Shown here: positions 1 to 7,785 of the stretch, one piece after another
How positions within the stretch are numbered: position 1 is the first letter of the stretch
How the letters are laid out: every line of letters starts with the position of its first letter
DNA from: Nonomuraea zeae
GTDB taxonomy: Bacteria > Actinomycetota > Actinomycetes > Streptosporangiales > Streptosporangiaceae
DNA: 49,754 nucleotides
Direction: 5' to 3'
Assembly: GCF_005889725.1 (NCBI RefSeq)
Contig: NZ_VCKX01000061.1
Coordinates: 1 to 49,754 of the forward strand
Position numbers and translations under genes: made by a program
The notes under the pieces: model-generated
Seen by the model: the letters and a program-made list of their open reading frames with translations, nothing else
Told to the model about the DNA's origin: nothing
Database searches by the model: none

Positions 1-70
1 GGGGGGGGCGGGGCGTACGGCGTCGTCCGCGTGCGGCTCGGCCGTGAAACTTTCACCAGCGGCCGCCACG

Positions 71-104
71 GGCCGGTGGCCGCGCTCTCGCGGGGCCACC
101 GGCC
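71..104. terminator. Rho-independent-type hairpin downstream of the RTX gene
   Basis: An inverted repeat with 11-bp perfect arms (GGCCGGTGGCC at 71-81 and GGCCACCGGCC at 94-104) lies about 30 bp beyond the stop of the minus-strand gene ending at 135. There is no T-tract, which is usual for high-GC actinobacterial terminators. The position suits transcription termination; the function is inferred. Confidence 0.6.
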
Positions 105-134
105 GCCCGATCGTCCGGATGGCGCGACGGGCGC

Positions 135-989
135 CTAGGGGGTCAGGACCGCCGTGGTCTCGCAGCCCGCGAAGGCGTCGGCCTGCCCCGGCACGAGCCT
201 GAGGTCGGACGTGCAGTGGTCGGTGCCGGCGCCGCCGTCGAGGCTGCCGCCGCCCTCGCCGGTGAGCCGGTCGTCGCCGCCCAGCCCCTGAACCTGGTCG
301 TGGCCGCCGGAACCGTCGATGACGTTCGCCCCCGCGTTGCCGATGAGAACGTCGTTGGCGCGGGTCCCCTCCAGGTTCTCCACGTCCGCGGCGACGGTGT
401 CCCTGGCTCCCGCGGGCCCGTCCTCCGAGCTGCCGTCGTCGCCGGTCACGCCGTCGAGGTCGGCCCGTACGCCGAGCCTGTTCGAGACCTCCGAATAGAC
501 GGCGGTGTCCGGGCCGCCGCCGCCCTGCAGCAGATCGCCGCCGAACCCGCCGATCAGCGTGTCGCCGCCGGAGCCGCCGGCCAGCCGGTCGGCCCCGTTG
601 CCGCCCATCAGGCGGGCGGCCAGGCCGGTGGAGTTCGTGATCACGTCGTCGCCGTCCAGCCCGCGGATGACCATGGACCCGACGTTCGCGGACGAGCAGC
701 GTGCCTCGTGCGGGGTCACCAGCGTGCACCCGGCGCCCACGGTGAGCGTGGCGGCGGGATCGGTGACCGTGAGGAACCCGCCGCCCGCGCTGACGGTGAT
801 CTGGTCGGCCACGCCGACGGGGGCGTCGTACTTGAGCACCCCCGCCGAACGCACCACACCGGGCTGGCAGTCGCCGTAGCAGGGGGCCGCCATCGCGGTC
901 TGCACGGACAGGACGGCCGGCAGCGCGGCCAGCACCGCCGCGCCCCCGAGCACGCGCAGCGCGCCCCGCCTTCGATCACCCCTGAACAT
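135..989 (-). CDS. Secreted RTX-type (hemolysin-type) calcium-binding repeat protein
   Basis: A 284-aa protein. The ATG at 989 is chosen because an AGGAG lies about 8 nt upstream; a longer in-frame start at 1076 has no such site. The N-terminus (MFRGDRRRGALRVLGG, a hydrophobic run, then AMA-AP) is an export signal. The C-terminal half has glycine/aspartate nonapeptide repeats (GGNGADRLAGG, GGSGGDTLIGG, GGFGGDLLQGG and later LGGDDRLTGEGG) that form a Ca2+-binding parallel beta-roll. Between and before the repeats lies an Ig-like beta region with Cys residues. No toxin, protease or lipase domain is visible, so it is probably a structural or adhesive extracellular protein. It follows the GH16 gene on the same strand but has a hairpin between them, so it is probably a separate transcript. 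Confidence 0.8.
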   Translation of the reverse strand: MFRGDRRRGALRVLGGAAVLAALPAVLSVQTAMAAPCYGDCQPGVVRSAGVLKYDAPVGVADQITVSAGGGFLTVTDPAATLTVGAGCTLVTPHEARCSSANVGSMVIRGLDGDDVITNSTGLAARLMGGNGADRLAGGSGGDTLIGGFGGDLLQGGGGPDTAVYSEVSNRLGVRADLDGVTGDDGSSEDGPAGARDTVAADVENLEGTRANDVLIGNAGANVIDGSGGHDQVQGLGGDDRLTGEGGGSLDGGAGTDHCTSDLRLVPGQADAFAGCETTAVLTP

Positions 990-1034
990 GTGCCGCTCCT
1001 GATGGCACTGACATGCGTGTCCCCTTTCGCCGTG

Positions 1035-1063
1035 CGGGTGGGTGCTCCATCGGCACCCACCCG
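1035..1063. terminator. Perfect hairpin between the GH16 and RTX genes
   Basis: Arms CGGGTGGGTGC (1035-1045) and GCACCCACCCG (1053-1063) pair perfectly over 11 bp around a 7-nt loop. It lies downstream of the minus-strand GH16 stop at 1181 and upstream of the RTX start. The likely role is termination of the GH16 transcript. Confidence 0.6.
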
Positions 1064-1124
1064 GTAGGCGTTCCATCGGGTTCCACCACGCTCCGTCAGG
1101 CGCTCATCCGTGGCGGGATCCGGG

Positions 1125-1169
1125 CGGACGTCGCGAGCCCGGACGTCGCGAGCCTGGACGTCGCGAGCC
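1125..1169. repeat. Three tandem copies of a 15-bp unit
   Basis: The unit CGGACGTCGCGAGCC is present at 1125-1139 and 1140-1154, with one first-base change at 1155-1169. It is non-coding and lies just past the stop of the GH16 gene. The GACGTCGC core is partly palindromic (GACGTC). No function is known; it could be slippage-generated or a protein-binding cluster. Confidence 0.75.
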
Positions 1170-1180
1170 CGGACGGTGCG

Positions 1181-2089
1181 TCACCAGGCGCGCGTGCGAC
1201 CGACCCAGACGTTGCGGGCCTTGAAATAGGTGTCACCGGCGGGGCCTGGCTGGTCGTCCCAGCCGGGCCCGCCGGGCTCGATGCCGGAGGCCCAGGAGCC
1301 CATCTGCAGGTTGAGGATGAGCCGCTGGGGGACGCCGGCCCAGCCGACTCCGCGGTGGGTCGTCACGTATTCGCCGTTGAAGTAGTAGTCGAGCAGGACG
1401 TCGTCGCCCTCCTTGGTCATCCAGACCCGGTACTTGAACCAGGAGTCGGGGTTGTGGCCGCTGACCCGCTCGCGGGTGACGAACACGTCGTCGGACTGCT
1501 CCTCGCCCTCGTCGCCGCTGGAGGTCTGGTTCCAGGTGTTGAAGAGGTTGGTGGAATCTCCCACGTATTCGAGGATGTCGCTCTCCGGCGGCCAGGCCGG
1601 CCAGGTGCCGGTGATCCAGAAGGCCGGCCAGATGCCCTGCCCCGTCTGCGTGCGGAACTCGCCCTCGATGTCGTACTCGGGAAACTGGTCGTTGACCAGG
1701 ATCTGCTCCTTGGCGTGGATGGCGCCCGAGCGGTACCACAGCGGCGCGTTCGGCGAGTGCGGGCTGAGGCCGTCGGGCGCGGCCAGCCGGGTCGCCGTCA
1801 GGGTCAGCACGCCCCCGGAGAGGGAGACCTGGCTGGCGTGCATCCTGGCGGCGCCGTTGTGGGTGTCGGGGTCGCCGTCCCAGGGATAGAGGTGATTCCA
1901 CTCCTTGCCGAAGGCCGAAGAGCTGCTGAAGGAGGACTTCTCGATGATGTTCTCCCACGAGGCCGCGCCGCGGCGGTCGCGGGTCGCGGCCCCTGCTTCG
2001 CCGGGGACGAGGGAAAGCCCTAAGGACAGGCCGCCGACGGCCGCCGCGGAGGCCAGCAGCTGACGCCGGTTGATCGCTTGCTCGGACAC
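1181..2089 (-). CDS. Tat-exported glycoside hydrolase family 16 (beta-glucanase-like) protein
   Basis: About 302 aa from the GTG at 2089, which is preceded by GAAAGG about 8 nt upstream; an in-frame ATG at 2122 has a poorer site. The N-terminus carries a twin-arginine motif (NRRQLL), a hydrophobic stretch and a GEAGA-ATR cleavage region. The mature part shows the GH16 jelly-roll hallmarks: WPAFWITGTWP followed by the catalytic signature ESDILE (nucleophile and acid/base glutamates flanking the Asp). The family cleaves beta-1,3/1,4-glucans, agar, carrageenan and related polymers; the substrate cannot be assigned here. There is no carbohydrate-binding module. Its divergent neighbour is the copper operon, with no apparent functional link. 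Confidence 0.85.
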   Translation of the reverse strand: MSEQAINRRQLLASAAAVGGLSLGLSLVPGEAGAATRDRRGAASWENIIEKSSFSSSSAFGKEWNHLYPWDGDPDTHNGAARMHASQVSLSGGVLTLTATRLAAPDGLSPHSPNAPLWYRSGAIHAKEQILVNDQFPEYDIEGEFRTQTGQGIWPAFWITGTWPAWPPESDILEYVGDSTNLFNTWNQTSSGDEGEEQSDDVFVTRERVSGHNPDSWFKYRVWMTKEGDDVLLDYYFNGEYVTTHRGVGWAGVPQRLILNLQMGSWASGIEPGGPGWDDQPGPAGDTYFKARNVWVGRTRAW

Positions 2090-2230
2090 TCTTCGCCTTT
2101 CTTCGAACACCTTCCTTGACATAAATGATCATGGTGAGTGCGGCGGGAGATGTCCATCGTTTGCGCGATCACACTCCGTGACGGGCGGACCGGCGGCGGC
2201 GCGCTGAACGTACGGCCAGGAAGAGACGGC

Positions 2231-2261
2231 TTGCGTCCGGAATACCATAGGGGGGTATAGT
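2231..2261 (+). promoter_or_regulatory. csoR promoter with overlapping CsoR-type copper operator
   Basis: A candidate -35 TTGCGT (2231-2236) and -10 TATAGT (2256-2261) are 19 bp apart. Filling the spacer is a CsoR-type operator, ATACC-ATAGGGG-GGTAT (2242-2258), with ATACC/GGTAT half sites around a G-rich centre. Apo-CsoR binding here would block RNA polymerase, and Cu(I) would release it. The site is seen directly; repression is inferred from the CsoR family. Confidence 0.75.
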
Positions 2262-2298
2262 GTTCTTAGGGATGACGGACACGACGGGAGGGCAGGAC

Positions 2299-2580
2299 AT
2301 GGCCGGTTACAGCGGCAGCAAGCACGACCACGCGATGCGGCTGCGCCGCATCGAAGGGCAGGTGCGCGGCCTGCAGCGGATGGTCGAGGACGACAAATAC
2401 TGCATCGACGTCCTGACCCAGGTGTCGGCCGCGACGAGCGCGCTGCAGTCGTTCGCCCTCTCGATGCTGGAGGAGCACCTGGCCCACTGCGTCGCCGAGG
2501 CCACGCTGAAGGGCGGCCCCGAGGCGGACGCGAAGATCAAGGAAGCCTCCGACGCCATCGCCAGACTTGTACGTTCCTGA
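2299..2580 (+). CDS. csoR: Copper-sensing transcriptional repressor CsoR
   Basis: 93 aa from ATG 2299, chosen because GGGAGGGCAGGAC precedes it; an alternative ATG at 2272 lies almost at the predicted transcript start. It is an all-helical DUF156/CsoR protein beginning with the family pattern RLRRIEGQVRGLQRM. The Cu(I) ligand triad is intact: Cys35, His60 and Cys64, with the spacing of the M. tuberculosis protein. It represses its own operon in the absence of copper by binding the operator at 2242-2258. The downstream genes (CopZ-like chaperone, His-rich anchored protein, CopA ATPase) are its predicted regulon. Other members of the family sense nickel or persulfide, but the C-H-C triad and gene context favour copper. 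Confidence 0.93.
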   Translation: MAGYSGSKHDHAMRLRRIEGQVRGLQRMVEDDKYCIDVLTQVSAATSALQSFALSMLEEHLAHCVAEATLKGGPEADAKIKEASDAIARLVRS

Positions 2581-2602
2581 CCGGATTGAAGGAGAGATCG
2601 AT

Positions 2603-2815
2603 ATGAGCACCGCCACCTACACCGTCCAGGGCATGACCTGCGGCCACTGCGTCAGTTCTGTCAAAGAGGAGGTCGGCGACGTGCCCGGCGTGACCAGCGT
2701 CGAGGTCGACCTGGCCACCGGCCTGCTGACCGTGGGTAGTGACGGCCCGGTCGACGTGGCGAAGATCGTGGCCGCCGTGGAGGAAGCCGGATACGAAGTG
2801 GCAGGTCAGCCGTGA
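2603..2815 (+). CDS. copZ: CopZ-like copper chaperone (heavy-metal-associated domain)
   Basis: 70 aa with a strong GGAGAG ribosome site ending 6 nt before ATG 2603. It consists of a single HMA ferredoxin-like fold with the metal site GMTCGHC (MxCxxC) near residues 10-15. Small cytosolic chaperones of this type bind Cu(I) and hand it to the N-terminal HMA domain of CopA, which is encoded two genes downstream. The His between the cysteines (CGHC) is common in actinobacterial CopZ proteins. The stop overlaps the start of the next gene by 4 bp (GTGA), so the two are translationally coupled. Confidence 0.9.
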   Translation: MSTATYTVQGMTCGHCVSSVKEEVGDVPGVTSVEVDLATGLLTVGSDGPVDVAKIVAAVEEAGYEVAGQP

Positions 2816-3762
2816 ACACCGCAGCGCGACTCGGCGCGTACGCCCTGGGCCTGGTCGTCGTCTTCGGCGGCGCGCTGGGCGCGGGCAAGGTGGCCGGACC
2901 GGTCGGGGCGCCCCCGGCCGAGGACCACAGCGCCATGGCGGAGCCCGCCGCGAGCGCGGGGCACGACGCGCACGCCGCCGAGCCGGCGCAGGACGATACC
3001 CCCGGGGGGCTCCAGGTTTCCGAGAACGGCTACACCCTCATCCCGCTCACCGAAAAGCTGGAAAAGGGCGAGCCGACGGACTTCCGGTTCACCGTGGCGG
3101 GCCCCGACGGCAAGCCGGTCACCGACTACCAGGTCCAGCACGACAAGAAGCTGCACTTCATCGTGGTCTCCCGCGACCTGGGCAGCTTCCAGCACCTGCA
3201 CCCCGCCGAGGCGGGCGGCGGCGTCTGGTCTGTCAGGCTCACGCTGCCGGCCGCGGGCACGTACCGCGCCTTCGCCGACTTCGCGCCGACCGGCGCCGAG
3301 GCCCTGACGCTGGGCACCGACCTGTACGCGGCCGGCGACTACGCGCCCAAGGCCCTGCCCGACACGGGCCGCACGGCCAAGGTGGACGGATACACCGTCA
3401 CCCTCGGTGGCGACCTGACCCCCGGGCAGTCGAGCCGGCTCACCCTCAAGGTGGCCAAGGACGGCAAGCCGGTCACCGACCTGCAGCCCTACCTCGGCGC
3501 CTACGGCCACCTGGTGGCCCTGCGCGCCAACGACCTGGCCTATCTGCACGTCCACCCCGACGGCACGCCCGGCGACGGCAAGACCGCCGCGGGCCCCGAA
3601 ATCGTCTTCTACGCCGAAGTGCCCAGCCGGGGCGACTACCGTCTGTTCCTGGACTTCCAGCACGAGGGCAAGGTCCGCACGGCGGGCTTCACCCTCGGCG
3701 CCGGGCCCAAGCCGGACATCCCCGCGCCCACGCCCAGCGGGCACGGCGACCACAGTCACTGA
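2812..3762 (+). CDS. Membrane-anchored His-rich copper-operon protein, function unknown
   Basis: 316 aa, GTG start overlapping the copZ stop (GTGA). One N-terminal hydrophobic segment (about residues 7-29) anchors it with the rest outside the membrane. The extracytoplasmic part begins with a linker carrying HSAM and GHDAH, and has two repeated beta-rich modules. Each module contains GPDGKPVTD or KDGKPVTD and a His pair, FQHLHPAE in the first and YLHVHPDG in the second. The tail ends GHGDHSH. The His/Met content and its position between copZ and copA suggest extracytoplasmic copper binding or delivery. Similar proteins occur in actinobacterial copper operons, but I know of no demonstrated activity. 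Confidence 0.75.
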   Translation: MNTAARLGAYALGLVVVFGGALGAGKVAGPVGAPPAEDHSAMAEPAASAGHDAHAAEPAQDDTPGGLQVSENGYTLIPLTEKLEKGEPTDFRFTVAGPDGKPVTDYQVQHDKKLHFIVVSRDLGSFQHLHPAEAGGGVWSVRLTLPAAGTYRAFADFAPTGAEALTLGTDLYAAGDYAPKALPDTGRTAKVDGYTVTLGGDLTPGQSSRLTLKVAKDGKPVTDLQPYLGAYGHLVALRANDLAYLHVHPDGTPGDGKTAAGPEIVFYAEVPSRGDYRLFLDFQHEGKVRTAGFTLGAGPKPDIPAPTPSGHGDHSH

Positions 3763-3783
3763 ACGAGAGGAAGGAGAACGGTG

Positions 3784-6009
3784 ATGACCTCGCTCACCGA
3801 TGACCGGCAGAACGCGGTCGAACTCTCGATCGGCGGCATGACCTGCGCCTCGTGCGCCAACCGGATCGAGCGCAAGCTCAACAAGCTGGACGGTGTGACC
3901 GCCACGGTCAACTACGCCACCGAGAAGGCGAAGGTCACCTTCGCCGAGGGCGTCGAGCCGCAGCAGCTGATCGCCGAGGTGGAGAAGGCCGGCTACACGG
4001 CCGCGCTGCCCGCGCCTCCGGAGGCGGAGGCGGCCGGGCAGGAGCCGGCGGACGAGCTGCGCCCGCTGCGCGACCGGCTCCTCACGTCCGTGATCCTGGC
4101 CGTGCCGGTGATCGCGATGGCGATGATCCCGCCGTTGCAGTTCACGAACTGGCAGTGGCTGTCGCTGGTGCTGGCCGCTCCGGTGGTGGTGTACGCGGGC
4201 TGGCCCTTCCACAAGGCCGCCTGGACCAATCTCCGGCACGGCGCGGCCACCATGGACACGCTGATCTCCATCGGCACGCTCGCCGCGCTCGGCTGGTCGC
4301 TGTGGGCCCTGTTCTTCGGCACCGCTGGCACGCCGGGCATGACCCACCCCTTCGCGTTCACCATCGAACGCACCGACGGCTCGGGCAACATCTACCTTGA
4401 GGCCGCGGCGGGAGTCACCGCGTTCATCCTGGCCGGGCGCTACTTCGAGGCCCGCTCCAAGCGCCGGGCCGGCGCCGCGCTGCGGGCACTCCTGGAGCTG
4501 GGCGCCAAGGACGTGGAGCTGGCCGACGGCCGGCGGGTCCCGGTCGAGCAGCTCAAGGCCGGAGACCGGTTCGTGATCCGGCCGGGCGAGAAGATCGCCA
4601 CGGACGGCGTCGTCGAAGAGGGGACGTCGGCGGTCGACGCCTCCATGCTGACCGGTGAGTCCGTTCCCGTCGAGGTGCGGCCCGGCGACGCCGTCACCGG
4701 CGCCACCGTGAACGCGGGCGGCAGGCTCGTGGTCCGGGCGACCCGGGTGGGCGCCGACACCCAGCTGGCCCAGATGGCCAAGCTGGTGGAGGCGGCCCAG
4801 ACCGGTAAGGCCCAGGCGCAGCGGCTGGCCGACCGGATCTCCGGCGTCTTCGTGCCCGTCGTGATCGCCCTGGCCATCGGGACGCTCGGCTTCTGGCTGG
4901 GCACCGGCGACGGGGTGGGGGCGGCGTTCACCGCGGCGGTCGCGGTCCTGATCATCGCCTGCCCGTGCGCGCTCGGCCTGGCCACGCCGACGGCCCTGCT
5001 GGTCGGCACCGGCCGGGGCGCGCAGCTCGGCATCCTGATCAAGGGGCCGGAGGTGCTGGAGAACACCCGCAAGATCGACACCGTGGTGCTGGACAAGACC
5101 GGCACGGTCACCGAGGGCCGCATGACCCTCGTCGACGTCCACGTCGCCGACGGCGAGGACGAGACCGAGGTGCTGCGCCTGGCGGGTGCGCTGGAGCACG
5201 CCTCCGAGCACCCGATCGCCCAGGCCATCGCCAAGGGGGCGGCGGCACGGGCCGGCGAGCTGCCCGCGGCCGAGGACTTCGCGAACGTCGAGGGGCTCGG
5301 CGTGCAGGGCATCGTGGAGGGGCACGCGGTGCTGGTCGGGCGGCCCAAGCTGCTGGCGGAGTGGTCGCAGCACCTCACCCCGGACCTGGAGGCTTCGCTG
5401 CAGGCCGCTCAGGCCGCCGGCCGGACCGCCGTCGCGGTGGGCTGGGACGGCCAGGCCCGCGCGGTGCTCGTGGTGGCCGACGTGGTCAAGCCGACCAGCA
5501 AGGAGGCCATCGCCAGGCTCCGCGCGCTCGGGCTCACGCCGGTGCTGCTGACCGGCGACAACGAGGCCGTGGCCAGGACCGTCGCGGCGGAGGTGGGCAT
5601 CGACGAGGTGATCGCCGAGGTCCTGCCCGCCGGCAAGGTGGACGTGGTCAAGGAGCTGCAGGACGAGGGCCGGATCGTGGCCATGGTCGGCGACGGGGTC
5701 AACGACGCGGCCGCCCTGGCCCAGGCCGACCTCGGGCTGGCCATGGGCACGGGCACCGACGCCGCCATCGAGGCCAGTGACCTGACCCTGGTCAGGGGCG
5801 ACCTGCGGGTGGCCGCCGACGCGATCAGGCTGTCGCGCCGGACGCTCGGCACGATCAAGGGCAACCTGTTCTGGGCGTTCGCCTACAACGTGGCCGCCCT
5901 GCCGCTCGCGGCGCTCGGCCTGCTCAACCCGATGATCGCGGGGGCGGCGATGGCCTTCTCCAGCGTGTTCGTGGTGAGCAACAGCCTGCGGCTGCGCCGC
6001 TTCAAGTAG
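3784..6009 (+). CDS. copA: Cu(I)-exporting P1B-type ATPase CopA
   Basis: 741 aa. ATG 3784 is preferred over the adjacent GTG 3781 because AAGGAG ends 7 nt upstream. One N-terminal HMA domain carries GGMTCASC (Cys21, Cys24). P-type signatures are all present: TGES (290-293, actuator), transmembrane CPC (393-395), DKTGT with phosphorylated Asp437, the HP pair (476-477) and GDGVND (636-641). The last helices carry YN and the MxFSS motif, which with CPC define the Cu+ subgroup P1B-1. It pumps cytosolic Cu(I) out of the cell. It is the last gene of the csoR operon and is followed by a perfect hairpin. Confidence 0.95.
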   Translation: MTSLTDDRQNAVELSIGGMTCASCANRIERKLNKLDGVTATVNYATEKAKVTFAEGVEPQQLIAEVEKAGYTAALPAPPEAEAAGQEPADELRPLRDRLLTSVILAVPVIAMAMIPPLQFTNWQWLSLVLAAPVVVYAGWPFHKAAWTNLRHGAATMDTLISIGTLAALGWSLWALFFGTAGTPGMTHPFAFTIERTDGSGNIYLEAAAGVTAFILAGRYFEARSKRRAGAALRALLELGAKDVELADGRRVPVEQLKAGDRFVIRPGEKIATDGVVEEGTSAVDASMLTGESVPVEVRPGDAVTGATVNAGGRLVVRATRVGADTQLAQMAKLVEAAQTGKAQAQRLADRISGVFVPVVIALAIGTLGFWLGTGDGVGAAFTAAVAVLIIACPCALGLATPTALLVGTGRGAQLGILIKGPEVLENTRKIDTVVLDKTGTVTEGRMTLVDVHVADGEDETEVLRLAGALEHASEHPIAQAIAKGAAARAGELPAAEDFANVEGLGVQGIVEGHAVLVGRPKLLAEWSQHLTPDLEASLQAAQAAGRTAVAVGWDGQARAVLVVADVVKPTSKEAIARLRALGLTPVLLTGDNEAVARTVAAEVGIDEVIAEVLPAGKVDVVKELQDEGRIVAMVGDGVNDAAALAQADLGLAMGTGTDAAIEASDLTLVRGDLRVAADAIRLSRRTLGTIKGNLFWAFAYNVAALPLAALGLLNPMIAGAAMAFSSVFVVSNSLRLRRFK

Positions 6010-6019
6010 GACATGCCAT

Positions 6020-6053
6020 GAACGGCTCCGGACCACACGGTCCGGAGCCGTTC
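6020..6053. terminator. Bidirectional hairpin terminator between copA and the ECF42 sigma gene
   Basis: A perfect 15-bp stem (6020-6034 with 6039-6053) encloses a 4-nt loop (ACAC). It sits between the convergent stops of copA (6009) and the minus-strand sigma factor (6095), so it can serve both transcripts. Confidence 0.85.
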
Positions 6054-6094
6054 GCATGAAGGTGGCCGGGCTGGGCGCGCGGCTTCGGCCGTCG

Positions 6095-7420
6095 TCAGCT
6101 CCAGCTGAGCCGCTCGTGCAGGAGCGCCTGCTGGGCCGGATTGGCGGTCAGCTCCAGTGCCCGCTCGTCGGCCTGCCGGGCCTCCGCGCGGCGTCCCGCG
6201 TCCCGGAGCAGCTCCGCCCGGGTGGCGTGGAAGAGGGGGTAGCGCTCCAGCGCCTGGTCCAGGCCGGCCAGCTGCGCCAGCGCCGCCTCGGCCCCCTTGG
6301 CGTAGCGCAGGGCGATGGCGCGGTGCAGCCGGGTGATGGGGGAGGGGGCCAGGTGCAGCAGCATGTCGTACAGGAGCAGGATCTGCGCCCAGTCGGTCAG
6401 CTCGAAACTGGCGGCCTCGGCGTGGCAGGCCACGATCGCCGCCTGCAACTGGTACGGCCCCGGCCGGCGATGCGTCCTGGCCGCCCGCACCAGTAGCGCG
6501 GTCGCCTCCTCGATCGCCTGCCGGTCCCACAGACCCCGATCCTGATCGGCCAGCAGCACGAGGCGGCCTCCGCCATCGAAACGGGCCGGCTCGCGGGCCC
6601 GGTGCAGCCGGATCAACGCCAGCAGCCCGGCCACCTCCGGCTCCTTCGGCATCAGGCCGGCCAGCAGCGTGGCCAGCCATTCCGCGTCGCCGGCCAGGTC
6701 CCGCGCGTGCGCGCGTTCGGCCGTGCTGGACAGGTAGCCCTCGTTGAAGAGCAGATAGATCACCGCCAGCACCTCGCCCAGCCGCCCGGGCAGCTCCTCC
6801 GCGCCCGGGACGCGGTACGGGATCCTCGCCTCGCCGATCTTCCGCTTCGCCCGCGTGATCCGCTGCGCCACCGTGGCCTCGGGCACCACGAACGCGGCGG
6901 CGATCTGCGCCGTGCTCAGCCCGCACACCACCCGCAGGGTGAGCGCGATCTGGGCCGGACGCGACAACGCCGGGTGGCAGCAGGTGAAGACCAGCCGCAG
7001 CCGGTCGTCGCGCTCGGCGGGCGCGGGCCAGGTGAGCTGGGCGAGCTTGGTGCGATGGTTGGACTCCCGCCGCAGCACGTCCAGGCCGCGCCGCCGGGCC
7101 ACGGTGAACAGCCAGGCGTCCGGCCGGTCCGGCACGCCCTCGACCGGCCAGCGGCGCAGCGCCGTCTCGACCGCGTCCTGCACCAGGTCCTCGGCGGCGG
7201 AGAAGTCGCCCAGCAGCGACACCAGCGAGGCCGCCAGGCGGCTCGCGTGCTCGCGAACCACCCGCGCCAGCGCGTCGGCGCTCGACCGCTCGCGCACCTG
7301 ACGGGTCGGCGGCTCCGGGCTCGGTCGCTCGTCCTCGGGCGTGTCCGGGCGCGGTCGCTCGTCCTCGGGCGTGTCCGGGCGCGGTCGCTCGCCCGCGGGC
7401 TCAGTCGGCGGGGCGGTCAT
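6095..7420 (-). CDS. ECF42-type RNA polymerase sigma factor with C-terminal extension
   Basis: 441 aa, ATG at 7420 overlapping the stop of the upstream YCII gene (ATGA). Sigma-70 regions 2 (DLVQDAVETALRRW ... DAWLFTVARRRGLDVLRRE) and 4 (CGLSTAQIAAAFVVPEATVAQRITRAKRKI) are followed by the long TPR-like helical C-terminus (DUF6596) typical of ECF42/SigJ-like factors, including FNEGYLSS. These factors are genetically linked to DGPF/YCII proteins instead of classical anti-sigma factors, as here. The N-terminus has a 10-residue repeat (ERPRPDTPED) encoded by a 30-bp tandem duplication, unusual for the family. It would recruit RNA polymerase to its own operon and stress or secondary-metabolism genes; targets are unknown. 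Confidence 0.88.
   Translation of the reverse strand: MTAPPTEPAGERPRPDTPEDERPRPDTPEDERPSPEPPTRQVRERSSADALARVVREHASRLAASLVSLLGDFSAAEDLVQDAVETALRRWPVEGVPDRPDAWLFTVARRRGLDVLRRESNHRTKLAQLTWPAPAERDDRLRLVFTCCHPALSRPAQIALTLRVVCGLSTAQIAAAFVVPEATVAQRITRAKRKIGEARIPYRVPGAEELPGRLGEVLAVIYLLFNEGYLSSTAERAHARDLAGDAEWLATLLAGLMPKEPEVAGLLALIRLHRAREPARFDGGGRLVLLADQDRGLWDRQAIEEATALLVRAARTHRRPGPYQLQAAIVACHAEAASFELTDWAQILLLYDMLLHLAPSPITRLHRAIALRYAKGAEAALAQLAGLDQALERYPLFHATRAELLRDAGRRAEARQADERALELTANPAQQALLHERLSWS
7323..7382. repeat. Two perfect 30-bp tandem copies inside the sigma factor N-terminus
   Basis: Units 7323-7352 and 7353-7382 are identical, and a third partial unit follows. Being in frame, they duplicate ten residues of a charged, proline-rich linker ahead of sigma region 2. 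This is a likely replication-slippage product and could vary between strains. Confidence 0.8.
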
Positions 7421-7755
7421 GCGACGGGGCGGATCTCCACGAGCGGGCACGCCGGCCACGTCCGGGCCAGCTTCAGCGCCTCGTCCAGATCGGCCACCTC
7501 GACCTCGGCGAACCCGCTGACCACCTCCTTGCCCTCCACGAACGGCCCGTCGGTGATGACCGGTTCGCCGTCGCCCAGCCGCATCGTGGTCGCGGTGTGC
7601 ACCGGTTGCAGGTGCGTGTGATGGGTGATCTTGTCGGCGTGCTCGGCGAACCAGCGGCCCACGGCCTCATAGGCGGTCGCCCGCTCGGGCTCGTCCATCG
7701 CCTCCAGCTTCTTGGCGAAGGCCTCGGTCTCGACGAACATCAGCACGTACTTCAA
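7417..7755 (-). CDS. YCII-related DGPF-domain protein, partner of the ECF42 sigma factor
   Basis: 112 aa from a TTG start at 7755, chosen because AAGGAG lies 8-9 nt upstream and the family sequence begins exactly there (MKYVLMFV). The DGPF signature is clear (VITDGPFVEGKEVVSGF). These small alpha-beta barrel proteins are found next to ECF42 sigma factors across bacteria; their biochemical role is not settled. Its stop overlaps the sigma start (ATGA), so the two are co-translated. A VOC-fold gene precedes it by 30 bp. Confidence 0.88.
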   Translation of the reverse strand: MKYVLMFVETEAFAKKLEAMDEPERATAYEAVGRWFAEHADKITHHTHLQPVHTATTMRLGDGEPVITDGPFVEGKEVVSGFAEVEVADLDEALKLARTWPACPLVEIRPVA

Positions 7756-7785
7756 CGCCCGATCTCCTTACGGTGTGGTGTGGTG

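Noticed and set aside
1..8. Start-of-contig G run as a biological feature
   Set aside because: A run of eight G at a contig edge is more likely a base-calling or assembly edge effect, and nothing else supports a feature.
2806..6057. A 1083-codon open frame antisense to the copper operon
   Set aside because: It is the complement of copA and its neighbour. The composition (His/Arg/Gly/Asp runs) is that of a shadow frame in high-GC DNA, and no domain is recognisable.
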